A DNA stretch of 41,399 nt, from assembly GCA_003427395.1 (NCBI GenBank), contig BFEA01000010.1, positions 7,162,068-7,203,466 on the forward strand. The letters run 5' to 3'. A program made the translations under genes and the position numbers. Positions 1-10,710 of the stretch are shown one piece after another. The notes beneath the pieces were generated by a model. It saw nothing but the letters and a program-made list of their open reading frames with translations. It was not told the DNA's origin and ran no database searches. The DNA is from Chara braunii (taxonomy: Eukaryota; Streptophyta; Charophyceae; Charales; Characeae). Within the stretch, counting starts at the first letter, position 1. The number at the start of each line of letters is the position of its first letter.

Positions 1-164
1 CCCAGGGTGATCAAGTGTATGTGAACAGTGAGATGTTTGGGCGCTGAGGTCGCCATAGCCAATTGGGAGTGAACTCGTATCTGAAAACCATATCTCTGAA
101 TTTTGAGTGGGCGCATGTCGCCAGTATGCTGCGTTAATGTTTACATGTGTGAAAAGTGTGTTTG

Positions 165-1196
165 AAAACGAGTCTGATTGCACTGTGGCCTTGTCATGTT
201 AATGGGAGCTTCGTTTTACCTTTATTTCTCTCATGTAGTAACCCTTCCTACTCTGATTTTCTCTCGGAGACCTATTTTTTACATAGAGTCTCTTTTGACT
301 CCATTTTCTTGAGGGAGGTTGATTCGAGATTTTTTGGATTGCTCCCATGCCTCCCTCTTCATGTTTCTTTACTTTTTTTTTTCCTCTTGGCCCTCCCATT
401 TGCTACCACTAGTGCTCGCACTAGTGGCGCTAATATTTTCGGCGGTTAAGATATCGATCTTGACGGTGCATCTTGTTTTAATTGTCTTTTCCTCATGCCG
501 CTCTGCTGTTTCTCTTGAGACCTTCACATGTCCTTGCCACTTGTTCCGTCGGTGGTCCCCGACAGTTTTGTCCCGTTGGTGGTCCCGGACAGTTGTCCCG
601 CCAGTGGTCCATGACACTTTGTTCCGGCTACGATTATTTTACTTAGTCTCACGTGGTCCCCGATACTTTTCCTCAAGGTGTTCTACGCTCTTTTGGCGAC
701 TACCGCCCTATGGCGACCCTTTTTTCCTTGTCTTCACTTGGGCCTTGCTTGTGCCGGTTTCTCCGGTCGCGGGACCTCCAATCCGTAGTTTTCATTAATT
801 GTCGTAGGCGGCCCCCATGTTGGGCCCTTATTTTCTAGCGTCCCACGACCACCGGGCCGTCCTCCTCTTGGCTTCCTTATTCTCTTGTCGTCCGCCGTGC
901 CGCATTTGCAAAGTTAATGGCCCCTTGGCCTTCGTCATGTCGAATTCCAATGACCCTCCTGGCCCCATGCTATGCCCCTATGCGCCCCTGTCCTGGCGCT
1001 TGCTTGTTGTTGCCGGTTCTTTCTCCCTGCGATTCTCAACCCAGGGCATCATTCCCCCCGGTGGTCCCGTCCTAGTCCTTTGTCTTTTCTCTCTCTCGTC
1101 TCCTTATTCCGGATTTCTCTGTCGTGCACAATTTGGCTATATACTGACTCTCAAGTGCCGGGGCGTTATTCGGGACCCACCGGTCCCGACACATTC
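165..1196 (+). repeat. Long dispersed repeat, copy 1 of 2
   Basis: This ~1.03 kb stretch matches 34560-35580 in the same orientation over almost its whole length, with substitutions and small indels. Both copies share the run from a purine-poor start through 'GCTAATATTTTCGG' to a closing 'CGGGACCCACCGGTCCCGACA'. The open frames across it differ between copies and read as low-complexity Ser/Leu/Phe-rich products, so it is not coding. It contains perfect dyads at 406-427 (9-bp arms, CTCG loop) and 1171-1188 (7-bp arms). The right end, CCCGACA, resembles an LTR terminus, so a solo LTR or non-autonomous element is possible. No target duplication was identified. Confidence 0.8.
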
Positions 1197-1260
1197 CCCT
1201 CACTCATTCGCGATGTCCTCATCGCGCACCGGTCTTCCGTCAGTAGGAGGGTCTAGAGGG
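1197..1260 (+). repeat. Short duplicated segment (pairs with 2647-2710)
   Basis: The segment around CTCACTCATTCGCGATGTCC recurs at about 2647-2710 as a diverged copy, including the following 'CATCG(C/T)GCA' run. The two copies bracket the 48-bp and 59-bp tandem arrays. They may be flanks of one larger repeat unit. No coding content is visible. Confidence 0.6.
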
Positions 1261-1394
1261 ATGTAATAGGGAGTTAGTTTGCCAAGGTCCCTTTTGTCTT
1301 TTCTTGTTCCTTTCTCGGGGTCTTTTCTAGTCTCCACTTCTTGGGGCGGGGAGGGGTGTGTGGAGGGTCAAGTTCTCTTTTTAGGACTTCCTTC

Positions 1395-1800
1395 AGACTT
1401 CTCTCATCTTATTCATCACCCTTAGAACATCAAGCCCTTTTTCGGCTTGTTTTGTATCATTCATCACTCTTAGAACATCAAGCCTCCTTTCGGCTCCCTT
1501 TGTCTCATTCATCACTCTTAGAACATCAAGCCTCCTTTCGACTCCTTTCGTCTCATTCATCACCCGTTGTGCATCAAACTTTTCGTCTCATTCATCACTC
1601 TTAGAACATCAAGCTTTTTTTCGGCTTCTTTCGTCTCATTCATCACTCGTAGAACATCAAACCTCCTTTCGGCTCCTTTCGTTTCATTCATCACCCGTAG
1701 TGCATCAAGCTTTACGTCCCATTCATGACTGTTAGAACATCAAGCCTCCTTTCGGCTTCTTTTGTCTCATTCATCACCCGTAGTGCATCAAGTTTTTTTT
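1395..1800 (+). repeat. 48-bp tandem array with 35-bp variant units
   Basis: The motif CATCAAGC(CTCCTTTCGGCTC) recurs with starts at 1428, 1476, 1524, 1572, 1607, 1655, 1703, 1738 and 1786. The spacing is 48, 48, 48, 35, 48, 48, 35 and 48. Each 35-bp unit follows a unit starting GTGCATCAA and lacks the CTCCTTTCGGCTC segment, so there is a simple higher-order pattern of full and shortened units. Open frames through it are by-products of the repeat. Confidence 0.9.
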
Positions 1801-2224
1801 CCTTCGGCTCCGGCAACCCATTCTCCTTACCCCAGCTTAGTCGTCCATCCTCCGACTTCTCGGTACATACCATCTTTATTCCCGACCATTCAATGCATCA
1901 CTTTAATCGACTTTTTGGCCCTTGCCACCTGTGTGCCACGCCATCTTTTTCCTCCCTCTCAAATGCCATGCTTTCCTCTCGCTTGGCCCTGCGCCTGTTT
2001 GAGGTCTCAGGTCAGGTTCATTTTTCTCTTATTTAATGCCCTCCGCCTCTTCTTAAGCTTCCATACTCATTCTCATACCGTTTCTTCCTGTGCGCTTCAT
2101 GGCCATTTTGCTAGGCCTTTCTTAAATTCGAGTTCGGTCAATTTTTCCCATAAGTCTTTTTTTCTGGCCTTTTGTTAGGCCTTCCTCAACCCCAGGCTCA
2201 ATTACTTTTGCATACTCTCAAGCC

Positions 2225-2615
2225 CAAGCTTAGTCATTTCCACATATGTTTCTCACAGGCATTTTGCCAAACTTTTCTCAAGCCCAACTTAGTCACTTCC
2301 ACATACATTTCTCACGAGCATCTTGCCAGGCTTTTTTCAAACCCAACTTAGTTACTTCCACATACATTTCTCACGGGCATATTGCCAGGCTTTTCTCAGG
2401 CTCAGCTTGGTCACTTCCTCATACATTTATCAAGGGCATCTTGCAAGGCTTTTATCAGGCCCAACTTAGTTACTTCCACATACATTTCTCACGGGTATCT
2501 TGCCAGACTTTTCTCAGGCCCAGCTCAATCATTTCGTCATACATTTCTCACGGGCATCTTGCCAGGCTTTTCTCAGGCCCAACTCAATCATTTCCACATA
2601 TATTTGCCTGTTGTT
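2225..2615 (+). repeat. 59-bp tandem array, about 7 copies
   Basis: The unit contains CACATACATTTCTCACGGGC followed by ATCTTGCCAGGCTTTTCTCAGG. Unit anchors fall at 2241, 2300, 2359, 2418, 2477, 2536 and 2595, exactly 59 bp apart. Because 59 is not a multiple of three, the same peptide appears in rotating frames. The open frames through the array are therefore artefacts of the repeat. Confidence 0.92.
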
Positions 2616-2710
2616 CCTTTCACACGCTTTGTTCTTAGGTAGATGGCACACCTTCCCCCCACTCAGTCGCGATGTCCCCATCGTGCAACTGGTCCTCACT
2701 TGGAGGTACG

Positions 2711-3930
2711 CAGACCTTGCCTGCCAACTAAGTAGACGGATGCCGGCCCATCAACCCCTAAAAGGAAGGGTGATCAGTCCTCCCCCTGCTGATAACTCAC
2801 CCCATCCTCCACTCTAGTTCGGCAGCCACTTCTTTGGAGATGGGCATCATCATTGAGGTGCCTCCTCGCATTTGTAAGGCAGGTCCAGTCCATGCCTCTC
2901 AGGACCCCATCATACCAAAAGTGGCTCCTTCGCGAATCGTTCCTCCCAAGTGGTAAGTTTTGTGGATCCGGCCTCTTCCTTCTCAAGAGAGTTGGGGCTC
3001 TCTATTAGTTTGCGAGTGCAGTTACGAAGCCCTCGCGGTTAGTCCCCGGAACGGTTGTAATGCTCCGGCAGGGCGGTGTCAATGCCCTGTGGTGGTGGCG
3101 GACTCCACCCGATACCTCGCCTCGACCTTCCCCGTGGAAAGTGACGCTTGACTTAGCGCGAGCAGCCTAGGTCCATCCCAAACGGCCAGGCCGCCCTTCA
3201 ACGGCGTGGCGTGTGGTTAGAGAGGGTCATCAAGACTTAGAAGAACAACTTTTCGGCCCATCTCAGCGCCCTGAACTTTTTAGGAACTCAACGCGAGGCG
3301 CAATTTGAACCTTTCGACTAGAGCTCATTGTCGGAGCTGGTTCCGGATGTCGAGTACCCTGACCAATACCTTAATCCTTTAACCTAGTGCCCTACTTACG
3401 AGGGGCAGGTCGCGCTTGGACATTTCCCTACGGGTAGAGGTCCCGGGGTCGCAGTGCATGCACCACTATCCCCCTCATGCTGAGACCTGAGACTAGAAGA
3501 AGAAGGAAGGCTCAATCACTTTCTATTTCCATGGTCGATTTGCGACCTCTTTTCAAATTGCCTAGGGTTCCCTGTTAATGCAATGCAATTTCCAATCCTC
3601 AGGCAAACGCTCAATCCAATGCTCTTCCCAACTCTTTCTCAAAGCCGATTCTCATGGCTGGTCCGACAGCCTCTTTTCAACGAGGCCACTTCTTGTGACC
3701 GATCTGGTGACCTCTTTTCAATAGACCACTTCTCATGACCAACCCGTCGGCCCATCTTTTACCTCTCAGTTTTCACTTTTTCAATAACCATCCCTTATGA
3801 CTGTCCCAACGGTCCATGCCCTTCTCATTTTGATGTCTGCCTTCTTTTATCCTGCCCTCCAATTCTTCTCTTCTCAATCGTATTTCAAGGTTGTTTTAGT
3901 GTCTGTCCCCTCGGCCTCTTCCCTTCACAC
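2711..3930. other. Gene-free stretch, nothing recognised
   Basis: No open frame here has protein-like composition or family motifs. From about 3500 the plus strand is pyrimidine-rich. It carries degraded phrases (CTTTTCAAT, GACCGA, TCATGGC) that foreshadow the better 64-bp repeat at 3935-4110. That part may be an eroded extension of the same array. Nothing in 2711-3500 could be assigned. Confidence 0.5.
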
Positions 3931-3934
3931 CCAT

Positions 3935-4110
3935 CCTTTTCATCCTTCCTCATGGCTATTTCAATGACCGACTCGACGGCCTTTTCCCTTCTCATCTTTT
4001 CTTTCACCCTTCCTCATGGCTATTTCAATGACCGACTCACCGACCTTTTCCCTTCTCACATCCTTTTCATCCTTTCTCATGGCTATTTCAATGATCGTCC
4101 CAGCGGTGTC
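3935..4110 (+). repeat. 64-bp tandem repeat, about 3 copies (also at 11812-11940)
   Basis: The core CATGGCTATTTCAATGACCG occurs three times, spaced about 64 bp, with CTTTTCCCTTCTCA and TCATCCTT between copies. The same unit occurs twice in the same orientation at 11812-11940. This links the two regions as parts of one repeat family, possibly related LTRs. The array ends at GGTGTCGGTGTAAATATCC. Confidence 0.85.
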
Positions 4111-7100
4111 GGTGTAAATATCCTTACAAGGGTGTCCGCCCTGATTTTTGTAGGCGACAGAAATAAGTTTGGTTTAAAAGTTAAGTATACCGCGTGAGGC
4201 ACGGCTGTGTCTGTGGTTTTACGTTGACTGAATGGTTGGCTAGAATAGAGAGTGTGTGGACGCGCGGGCTTAAGGCGCGCATGATCTCTCTTCTTATTGA
4301 TGACACTGAGGCCGACGTTGATCGCCGACTAAAATTTCTACTTCTAATTAAACTGTGGATAAATGATATATTTTTTTTGTATTTGGTAAGTTTGGCTGAG
4401 ACATGTGTGTTGTCACGGGTCAGCGGGACGCGCAATGTTTATTCTACTATTTATTATTTATTTATTATTTATTATGCTTTTTGTCGGTTCCTAGAGTCCT
4501 TAGCTTGGTGATTGAGTTTGAGGCCGACGTCGAGATCGATGGGCCTAGCTCAACCATTTAGATTTTTTGAACGTAGGCGGTCATGCAGCAGTCAAGGATC
4601 TTGAGCACGCACCCCTCTTGACGGACTAATTCGGGTTCCTGCGTACTACCGATGTCGGAACTTGGACCGAAGGGGTTGTCGTGCGTGAGGATGGAGGGGT
4701 TAGTGGTCATGGCTTCCCTCACTTCCCACTTGGAGAGAATCGATAGCCTGAAGTGGAAGGGAACTTGGAGAGCACTCCGAGTAGGCCTGTGGGGTCACGG
4801 CCCGATGGTGGTGGCAGTGGCACAGCCCGCCCCCAACGTCGGCTGTGAGAGGTTTGAGTGTGAGCGTGCCCGCTAGGGTCAACAGGAGGGGACTGTGCCA
4901 AGGCATAGGAGGGAACCGGGCGGAGACCCGCAACGATACAGGGCGCGGGGGTTGTTCACCTAGAAGCCCCCTCCATCTAGGTCTTGAAAGTTCCCATTTG
5001 AATATTTGTTACGACCGCCGATAGTCGTATTGGGCCCAATTCACGAAGGCCCACTCTAAGCCTTGCAGCAGACCATGCCGCGACCGGCCGTCTGTGTGAG
5101 AACTGGCTGTTGGGGGCCCGAGGCGCTAGCAAAACCCACCTGAACTAAACTGGAGGGGGGTGGCTGTAATGGAGCCGCCCCATGCAGACCAGTTCGTTGA
5201 ACTTGGGTATAGGGGCAAGGGACTGAGCAAGCAGCCCAGTGGTCGGCTCCCTCTGAAACCTCCCTCAGAATTGGCTGAGGTCGTTAGGCTCACACGGTTG
5301 TACCGCACGCTGTGACGAACGGGTCATGCAGAGCGGGGGATATGGAAGGAGCTGAAACAGATAGCGCAACTATGATGACGGAGCTGGCACGAACAGGGGA
5401 GCACGCAGCATAGAGCCGAGTGGTCTCCGACTACAAGGGCGCGGTAAAGGCAGGAAGTGGTGGCTGAGGTAGACGGGATGGTGGAAATGGTGGAATGAAT
5501 TGGGACGAGATCTGGTGCCGGGTGCATGCGCAGCAAGGAGGAGCACAACGATGGGGAAAGGTCAGTGGGAAACCCAGATGGCGGCAGGGCCAGGTGCACT
5601 CGGAAACGGAGACGAAGGAGGAAGGAATCGGGCGAGCGAAGCGGTAGCGGACGGGCATGTCGGTGCTGTCAGGCGGACCATTGTGTCGGGGCGCTGTCGG
5701 TTGAGGGAGGTGAGCGCTGAGTGAGGAACTTCGAGGGTTGGAGCATGGCCAAGCGGAGTGCGAACGCAAAAAAAAAAAGGGGGGGGGAGAGGTGCGAGTG
5801 AACCCGGACGGAAGGTTGTGCCGGGTGCAGGCGGAGTATTGATGGTGGGAGCAGCTATGGCGGGGGAGTAAAAACCATAGCCCGCCCGTTCCTTGATAGA
5901 ATCAGGCGGGAAAGGGCTTGACACAGGGGTTTTGAGGGCAGGCGATTCCGGATCTGCTGTTAGTTTTAGTAATAGGTTAGTAGATTAGGAGCAAGAGAGA
6001 AAAGGTACCGCGCGAAGCTTCCGGAACCGGATATGGCCGCATGAGGGAGCGAAATTCTCGTTCGATTCTTGACGACGACGAGTAAGGAAAATTGCGGAGT
6101 AGGAGTTCCAGAGTTGGGTGATTCCAATAGCGATGTTAGACTCGAAGATTAGTGCTTAGTTTCGGAGGGGTGTTAGCAAGGTGCTACGCTCGGAAGGGGC
6201 GAATTCGGAATTGGCAGGGTATCTTTCCGTGTTCTAGCTGAAGATTCATTCGAATTTTGCATACCCCTGGACGAGCGTTCGAGCGGGGAAGTCAGCCGCT
6301 GGGGTCAAAGTACTTTCGTCGTACTGTATGGGGGCACGTACCTGTTGCAGCGCGCCGATGTATTCTCCTGCGTCTTAGAGGAAGATTCATCCGGTTGAGC
6401 CTATCCTACAAAAAGGAGGTAGAGAGGAGGCGCACACAAGAAGTTCATCCCGTTCTTGCATGACTAGCCAACGGGGAAGCGAGAGAGGCGTAAGTAGAAA
6501 AAGGGGGGGGGGTCTGGCTGCGGGCTAAGTACTTATCTGGCAGGTGTATGTTTCCATATTCTGACGAAAAACTCGTTGAGTTTTGCCGAGCAGCCGAAAT
6601 TGCAGTGTATCTTTGAGAGATTTTTTTTCTTTTTTGATATTTTCGTTCCGATTTCTGCTCACTCAAAGTAAAAGTAACGAGGGGCAGGTAGTTGGGATGA
6701 AGGCTTACCCAGTTAGTCCGTGCGTTTGGGGCTGACTGGCTGATCATACCGATGTGAGACTGAGTCTTCGAGTGACTGATTGTTCGAGGTTCGAAAGTTG
6801 CGGACTTCTTTCGTAGCTACAGTTGTTGGCTTCCTGCGGGTCCGCCGTTTTGCTGTGGGTTTATACTACTGCAGTTTCTCTGGCGAGTCTGCTGTTGATC
6901 TTCCCAGCCGTGATTGGATCACCCGGGCAGGCCATTGTTGTGCATTAGAGAGTTGTTGTTGCTTTCCGTAGGGGCGTTGGCTGCGGTGCTTGGGAGCTTG
7001 TTGGTTGGTGCGGATGGCATGGTTCAGAGGCAGGAGTACCGGGGATTGAGGACAGGTGTGTTCGCGTGATTCTATTGAACCATTGGACACGCTGCTAAGT

Positions 7101-7559
7101 TGAGGAGCGTGTTGTGTCTGTGCAAAGTTGCGCTGATTGTACAAAGTAGTTGGGCACAATTGTTGTGTGCGCCGACAACCTTCCTAGACTGTACAGCGGG
7201 AGTGTGCGACGGGGTTGAAGCTTTGCATATCGGTTTGCACGTTGCCGATTAGTGGCTGAACTGGAACAGCGGGAGGAGAACATGAGTCTGCAGATGTCCC
7301 CCTGTTGACCAGCAAGCTGTTTGGCCTATTGAATGGCAGTGTGGCGAAGCTGCTGCAGGAAGTCCTTGGGGAGCAGGCGTACGTGCTAACTCATACGCCA
7401 TCTGTCCTATCGGTCGAAGTGGTATGAGGCCAGCCGTGAGTTACATACGTGTCTGGCCGTAGCTTTGACCGAACCTTTGGAGGGTTAGTGAACCTTGCTA
7501 CGTTGGGTGATTCTGTGATTGGGGGAATTGCCAGAGAACCATTAGCTGATAGTTTGATT
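4111..7559. other. Gene-free stretch with degraded repeats
   Basis: I see no supportable gene. Open frames up to about 120 residues exist, but they overlap on both strands and read as compositional artefacts rich in Pro, Ser and Arg. At 4437-4476 there is an AT-rich run of TTATT-type repeats. At 6200-6600 phrases such as GAAGATTCAT, ATTCTCCTGCGT and CAACGGGGAAG recur loosely with a spacing of 100-150 bp, suggesting a decayed tandem repeat. Poly-A and poly-G runs lie at 5767-5786 and about 6500. Confidence 0.5.
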
Positions 7560-7690
7560 TCTGCTTGACTGTGGCTGACTGTCGTACACTGCTCCATAAT
7601 GCTGTATACGGTGGTTGACTGCCGTACACTGCTCCATACTGTTGTATATGGTGGCTGACTGTTGCACACTGCTCCATTCTGATGTGGACA
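7560..7690 (+). repeat. 40-bp tandem repeat, 3 copies
   Basis: The phrase ACACTGCTCCAT recurs at 7586, 7626 and 7666, exactly 40 bp apart, each preceded by (G)TGGCTGACTGT-like sequence. The unit is not coding. Confidence 0.85.
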
Positions 7691-7884
7691 GTGACAAATT
7701 GCTGCCAGCTGACAATTGATCGATACATATTGCTTCAGGTTGCTGTGTAGAGACGAATGGGGCTAAGGAGAGGTGTGGGGATTCAGAGGAGTGATCAGAT
7801 TCTACCAGCGGGGGGTTAGTGCTGCGAATTGGGAGGCCGTCAGATGATTGATTTCGGCAATCTGACTTAGAGACTGACCAGACT

Positions 7885-8400
7885 GTTGCTTTCTGGCCGC
7901 CATTGCGGGGTCCTCAGGCGAGTGAAGGTATCAAGGCCCTCTCTTGAGGGTTGAGTTGTCCCCCTTTTGTATCTCGAGTGTCTGAAACCCCTTATCTTCT
8001 GCTCTTCTTGCTCTAAGTCTAGTCTGTGGTTACGAGAGGAAGGCGGCAGGCAGGATTGCAACCCGTAGGACCGCAACAAGGCTCTGTGGGGAGTCCACCC
8101 ACCGATTGCGGGAGCTCTGCTGGAACTCAGGAGGAGTTCTGGAGGCAGGGAACTGAGAGGTAATCATTGCTTTCCATCTATAAACCCAGTTATAACCCCT
8201 ATCTATATTCCTTTGTATACTTTGATTGAATATACTGCATGCCCTCTTACTTTGACTTCCAGTTTGACTTTCAGGAGATAACCAAACTAAGTAAAGGAAT
8301 GTATGCGCAATGTCAGTTTCAGTTTCATTGTTTGACTGAAGGCAGATTGTGGGGTTGCATCTGGGGGAAGGATGGGAGAAAGGCAGTGTTGCATGAGGTT
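7885..8400. repeat. Dispersed ~0.5 kb repeat, copy 1 (pairs with 36655-37170)
   Basis: The segment starting GGCCGCCATTGCGGGG matches 36655-37170 in the same orientation. The best-conserved core runs through TAAGTCTAGTCTGTGGTTAC, GAGAGGAAGGCGGCAGGC and GGAGTTCT to GGCAGGGAAC. After that point (GAGAGGTAATC versus AAAAGGTAATT) similarity falls but continues to the AGGGGGAAGG-type phrase near the end. Frames differ between the copies, so coding is unlikely. The abrupt drop at GGTAAT resembles an exon/intron donor or a repeat sub-boundary. Confidence 0.8.
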
Positions 8401-8418
8401 TGACTGAGTCAATCAAGG

Positions 8419-9147
8419 GTTGGGCCAGTTCCATAAGTTTGGGAAGGCCCAACGCTATGTTTATTTTTGGATTGCCTGGAGAACCAGACATGTTCCATAA
8501 GTTTGGGTGGTCTGGTTGCTCTAGCTTGTGAGGTGCGAATGTGAATGACTTTTCAGGGACCAAGCATGTTCCATAAGTTTGGGTGGCTTCGTCGCCTTGT
8601 TTCCTTTGGGTTTTTGTCAGTTTCTTTAGTTCCTGAACGAGGAGGTCTGAGCATGTTCCATAAGTTTGGGTGGCTCACCCTCTTCCTGCTTTGGCTTTGA
8701 GAGAAATGAACCAGGCTGAGGACCGAGACATGTTTCACAAGTTTGGGTGGTCTTGGTCCAACGCCTCGCACATGCTAGAGCCAGGAAGGTTATAATTTGG
8801 CTATATTGTGTTACTATATTACTTATGAACAGGCTAGTCAGACAGGGTTCCATAAGTTTGGGTGGTCTGACTATAGCTTATCACCAACTGAAGAGAGTAC
8901 TAATTAAGAATAAAATTGGGGTATGAAGGGGCAGACCGAATCTTGAGCTGAAGATGATCGGTTCAGTTATATGCTACCTCAAAAGACTAAATGAAGATAA
9001 TTATATAAATCTTGGGTACTTAAATAGTTCAGGGCGACTAGGGTGGCCTAGTCATATGCTCAAAGAAGAGAAAAGTTGTGGTGCCCTGTGTTTGTGTATA
9101 CTCCATGGCTGAGCTAGACATGTTCCATAAGTTTGGTTGGTCTAACT
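8419..9147 (+). repeat. Seven hairpins with a constant loop and variable stems
   Basis: The 20-nt core ATGTTCCATAAGTTTGGGTG (or a close variant) recurs seven times in one orientation. Each copy is flanked by arms that pair with each other but differ between copies. They are: 8419-8453 (GTTGGGCC/GGCCCAAC, 8 of 8); 8482-8517 (AACCAGAC/GTCTGGTT, 8 of 8); 8558-8593 (GACCAAGC/GCTTCGTC, 7 of 8); 8648-8677 (TGAGC/GCTCA); 8720-8759 (GGACCGAGAC/GTCTTGGTCC, 10 with one G-T); 8835-8873 (TAGTCAGAC/GTCTGACTA, 9 of 9); 9112-9147 (AGCTAGAC/GTCTAACT, 7 of 8). At 9036-9053 GACTAGG-GTGG-CCTAGTC may be a loop-deleted eighth copy. Confidence 0.9.
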
Positions 9148-9429
9148 TTATGCCCTATGTAAGCTGGGTATAAAAGGATAAATCACTAAAAGACTATGAA
9201 CTATTGTTTGCTAAGTTGACTTTGGGATGGTGAGAGTATTTACTTTTGTGGTTTGGCCTGCATGTGACTGAGTGAGGCTACTACTTAGTTTGAGTTTCAG
9301 TCTGATAGGTAGTTGCTTTAGTTGCTCGCCACGTACTAGAGCCATAGGAGTTGGCTTCAATTCCTGCATTTTTTGGGCTAAGTTTTTTTTACTTAGGTCA
9401 ATTTTTGCATTTTCTGAGATCTTTTATTG

Positions 9430-10080
9430 TACTTGGCCTTGTATAAATCTTGGTAAGCAACTTTCTCTATGGGAAGCGTTGCCGAAATTTCTACAAAACC
9501 AAGGAGTTAGTCAGATTTTGTTTTTTTCAAGGTCCAGTTCTTTTGACTTTTTGGCTTAGTAAAAATCTGGAAAGCCTCCTTTTCTTAAAGGAGTGTTGCC
9601 TAAATTTTTGCTAATTCAGGGAGTTAGACAAAATTAGACCTTGAGAAGTCGAAGTCATTTTAAAATTCTGAATTTAGCTTTGTATAAATTTTGGAATAAC
9701 ACTTTCTCTATGAGAAGCGCTGCCGAAATTTCTGCAAATCTAAGGAGTTAGTTAAATTTTGCCTTAGTTGAACCCAGGTCTTGTTTTCTGAGTTCGTATC
9801 TAGCCTAGTATAAATCTGGGAGGTCTCCCTTTCTAAAGGAAGTGCTGCCCAAATTTTTACTAATTCGGGGAGTTAGACAAACTTTGACTTTTTAGAGTAA
9901 GAGGTCGTTTTTTTCTCATATTTGGAGTATTATAAATTCTGTGTGAAGGCACTTTTCCTACGGGAAGCGCTGACGAAATTTTTTTAGTTTAGAGAAGTTA
10001 GATTATATTTGACAGGTGACAATTCTGGAAAATCCACTCTGTATAGAGGGGATTTTGCCAGGGTTTACCTTTCTTTTGAC
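9430..10080 (+). repeat. ~123-bp tandem repeat with two alternating subtypes
   Basis: Units start near 9439, 9557, 9681, 9806, 9929 and about 10010, at TATAAATCTGG-like sequence. They continue through a short stem-loop into GC(C/T)GAAATTT and GGAGTTAG. Units 1, 3 and 5 carry ACTTTCTCTATGGGAAGCG-type centres. Units 2 and 4 carry CTTTCTAAAGGAGTG-type centres, so the order alternates A-B-A-B-A. The last unit is the best hairpin: AAAATCCaCTCT-GTAT-AGAGgGGATTTT. No protein is encoded. Confidence 0.8.
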
Positions 10081-10590
10081 ATTTGCTTAGAGGTAGGATT
10101 AGGCTTAGTTAATTAGGATGATTTGAGTGAGATCGTGATATGGGGATTATTCTCCATGGACTTATAGATTTGGCCTGGGGGATTGGCCTGTCATGTGTTA
10201 CAGGTCCTCTTGATCGATTGATTTAGGACTTGGGCTAGATTCAATTTGATCCTACAAGGATCATCTTCTGTTATCACTGATAACACGTTGCCGATTCGTC
10301 GGTCTACGACTCAACTCAATACTCAACCTAAAAGGCCTTAGCCCTGGTGATTTTATTGTTTTATTAAGGTTTCACCCGGACTTTTATTGAATGGCCATTT
10401 AACAAAGGTACTGAGTATTTAATTATGGTTGGTTGGACAGAGGCTGGGGCTTGCATGACTAAAGCAAGGGGTATGAGTATAGAGATTGGTTGGAGTTGAC
10501 TCCGTGTAGTGTGTGGACTCTTGCTTGACTCTTTGATGTGATTGCAGATATGTTCTGTGGTTCGGATTTTTGGATTGGACTGTCTGCGAT

Positions 10591-10710
10591 CACACACACA
10601 TATATATATATATATAGCTGTGAGAAGTTCCACTGTGATTGTGAGAAGTGATCGTCAGATACTTATTCCCCTTTATATGTATATATATATTTGACGATAT
10701 ATATATTTAT
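10591..10710. repeat. CA/TA dinucleotide runs
   Basis: A (CA)n run passes into (TA)n at 10591-10616, and a second TA-rich run lies at about 10677-10710. These are simple-sequence repeats. Confidence 0.9.

Noticed and set aside
156-1266. Overlapping Ser/Leu/Phe-rich open frames on the plus strand
   Set aside because: They lie in a dispersed repeat whose two copies do not keep the same frames, and the products are low complexity.
2246-2817. A repetitive protein (SRASCQAF... motifs)
   Set aside because: The 59-bp period is not a multiple of three and the motif rotates through all frames, so it is an artefact of the tandem array.
5431-5924. Pro/Ser-rich minus-strand open frames and Arg-rich plus-strand frames
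   Set aside because: They overlap on both strands, have no motif and look compositional.
7550-7700. CRISPR-like array from regularly spaced 12-nt phrases
   Set aside because: Three copies at a 40-bp period with similar spacers form a tandem repeat; there are no unique spacers or cas genes.
7867-8079. Minus-strand frame with LPPSSRNHRLDLE, also seen at 36775-36960
   Set aside because: The frame is broken by stops and a shift in the second copy just after the shared stretch, so the similarity is DNA-level repeat homology.
8030-8771. Minus-strand frames with repeated HPNLWNM
   Set aside because: The peptide is the translation of the conserved hairpin loop, which is non-coding repeat DNA.
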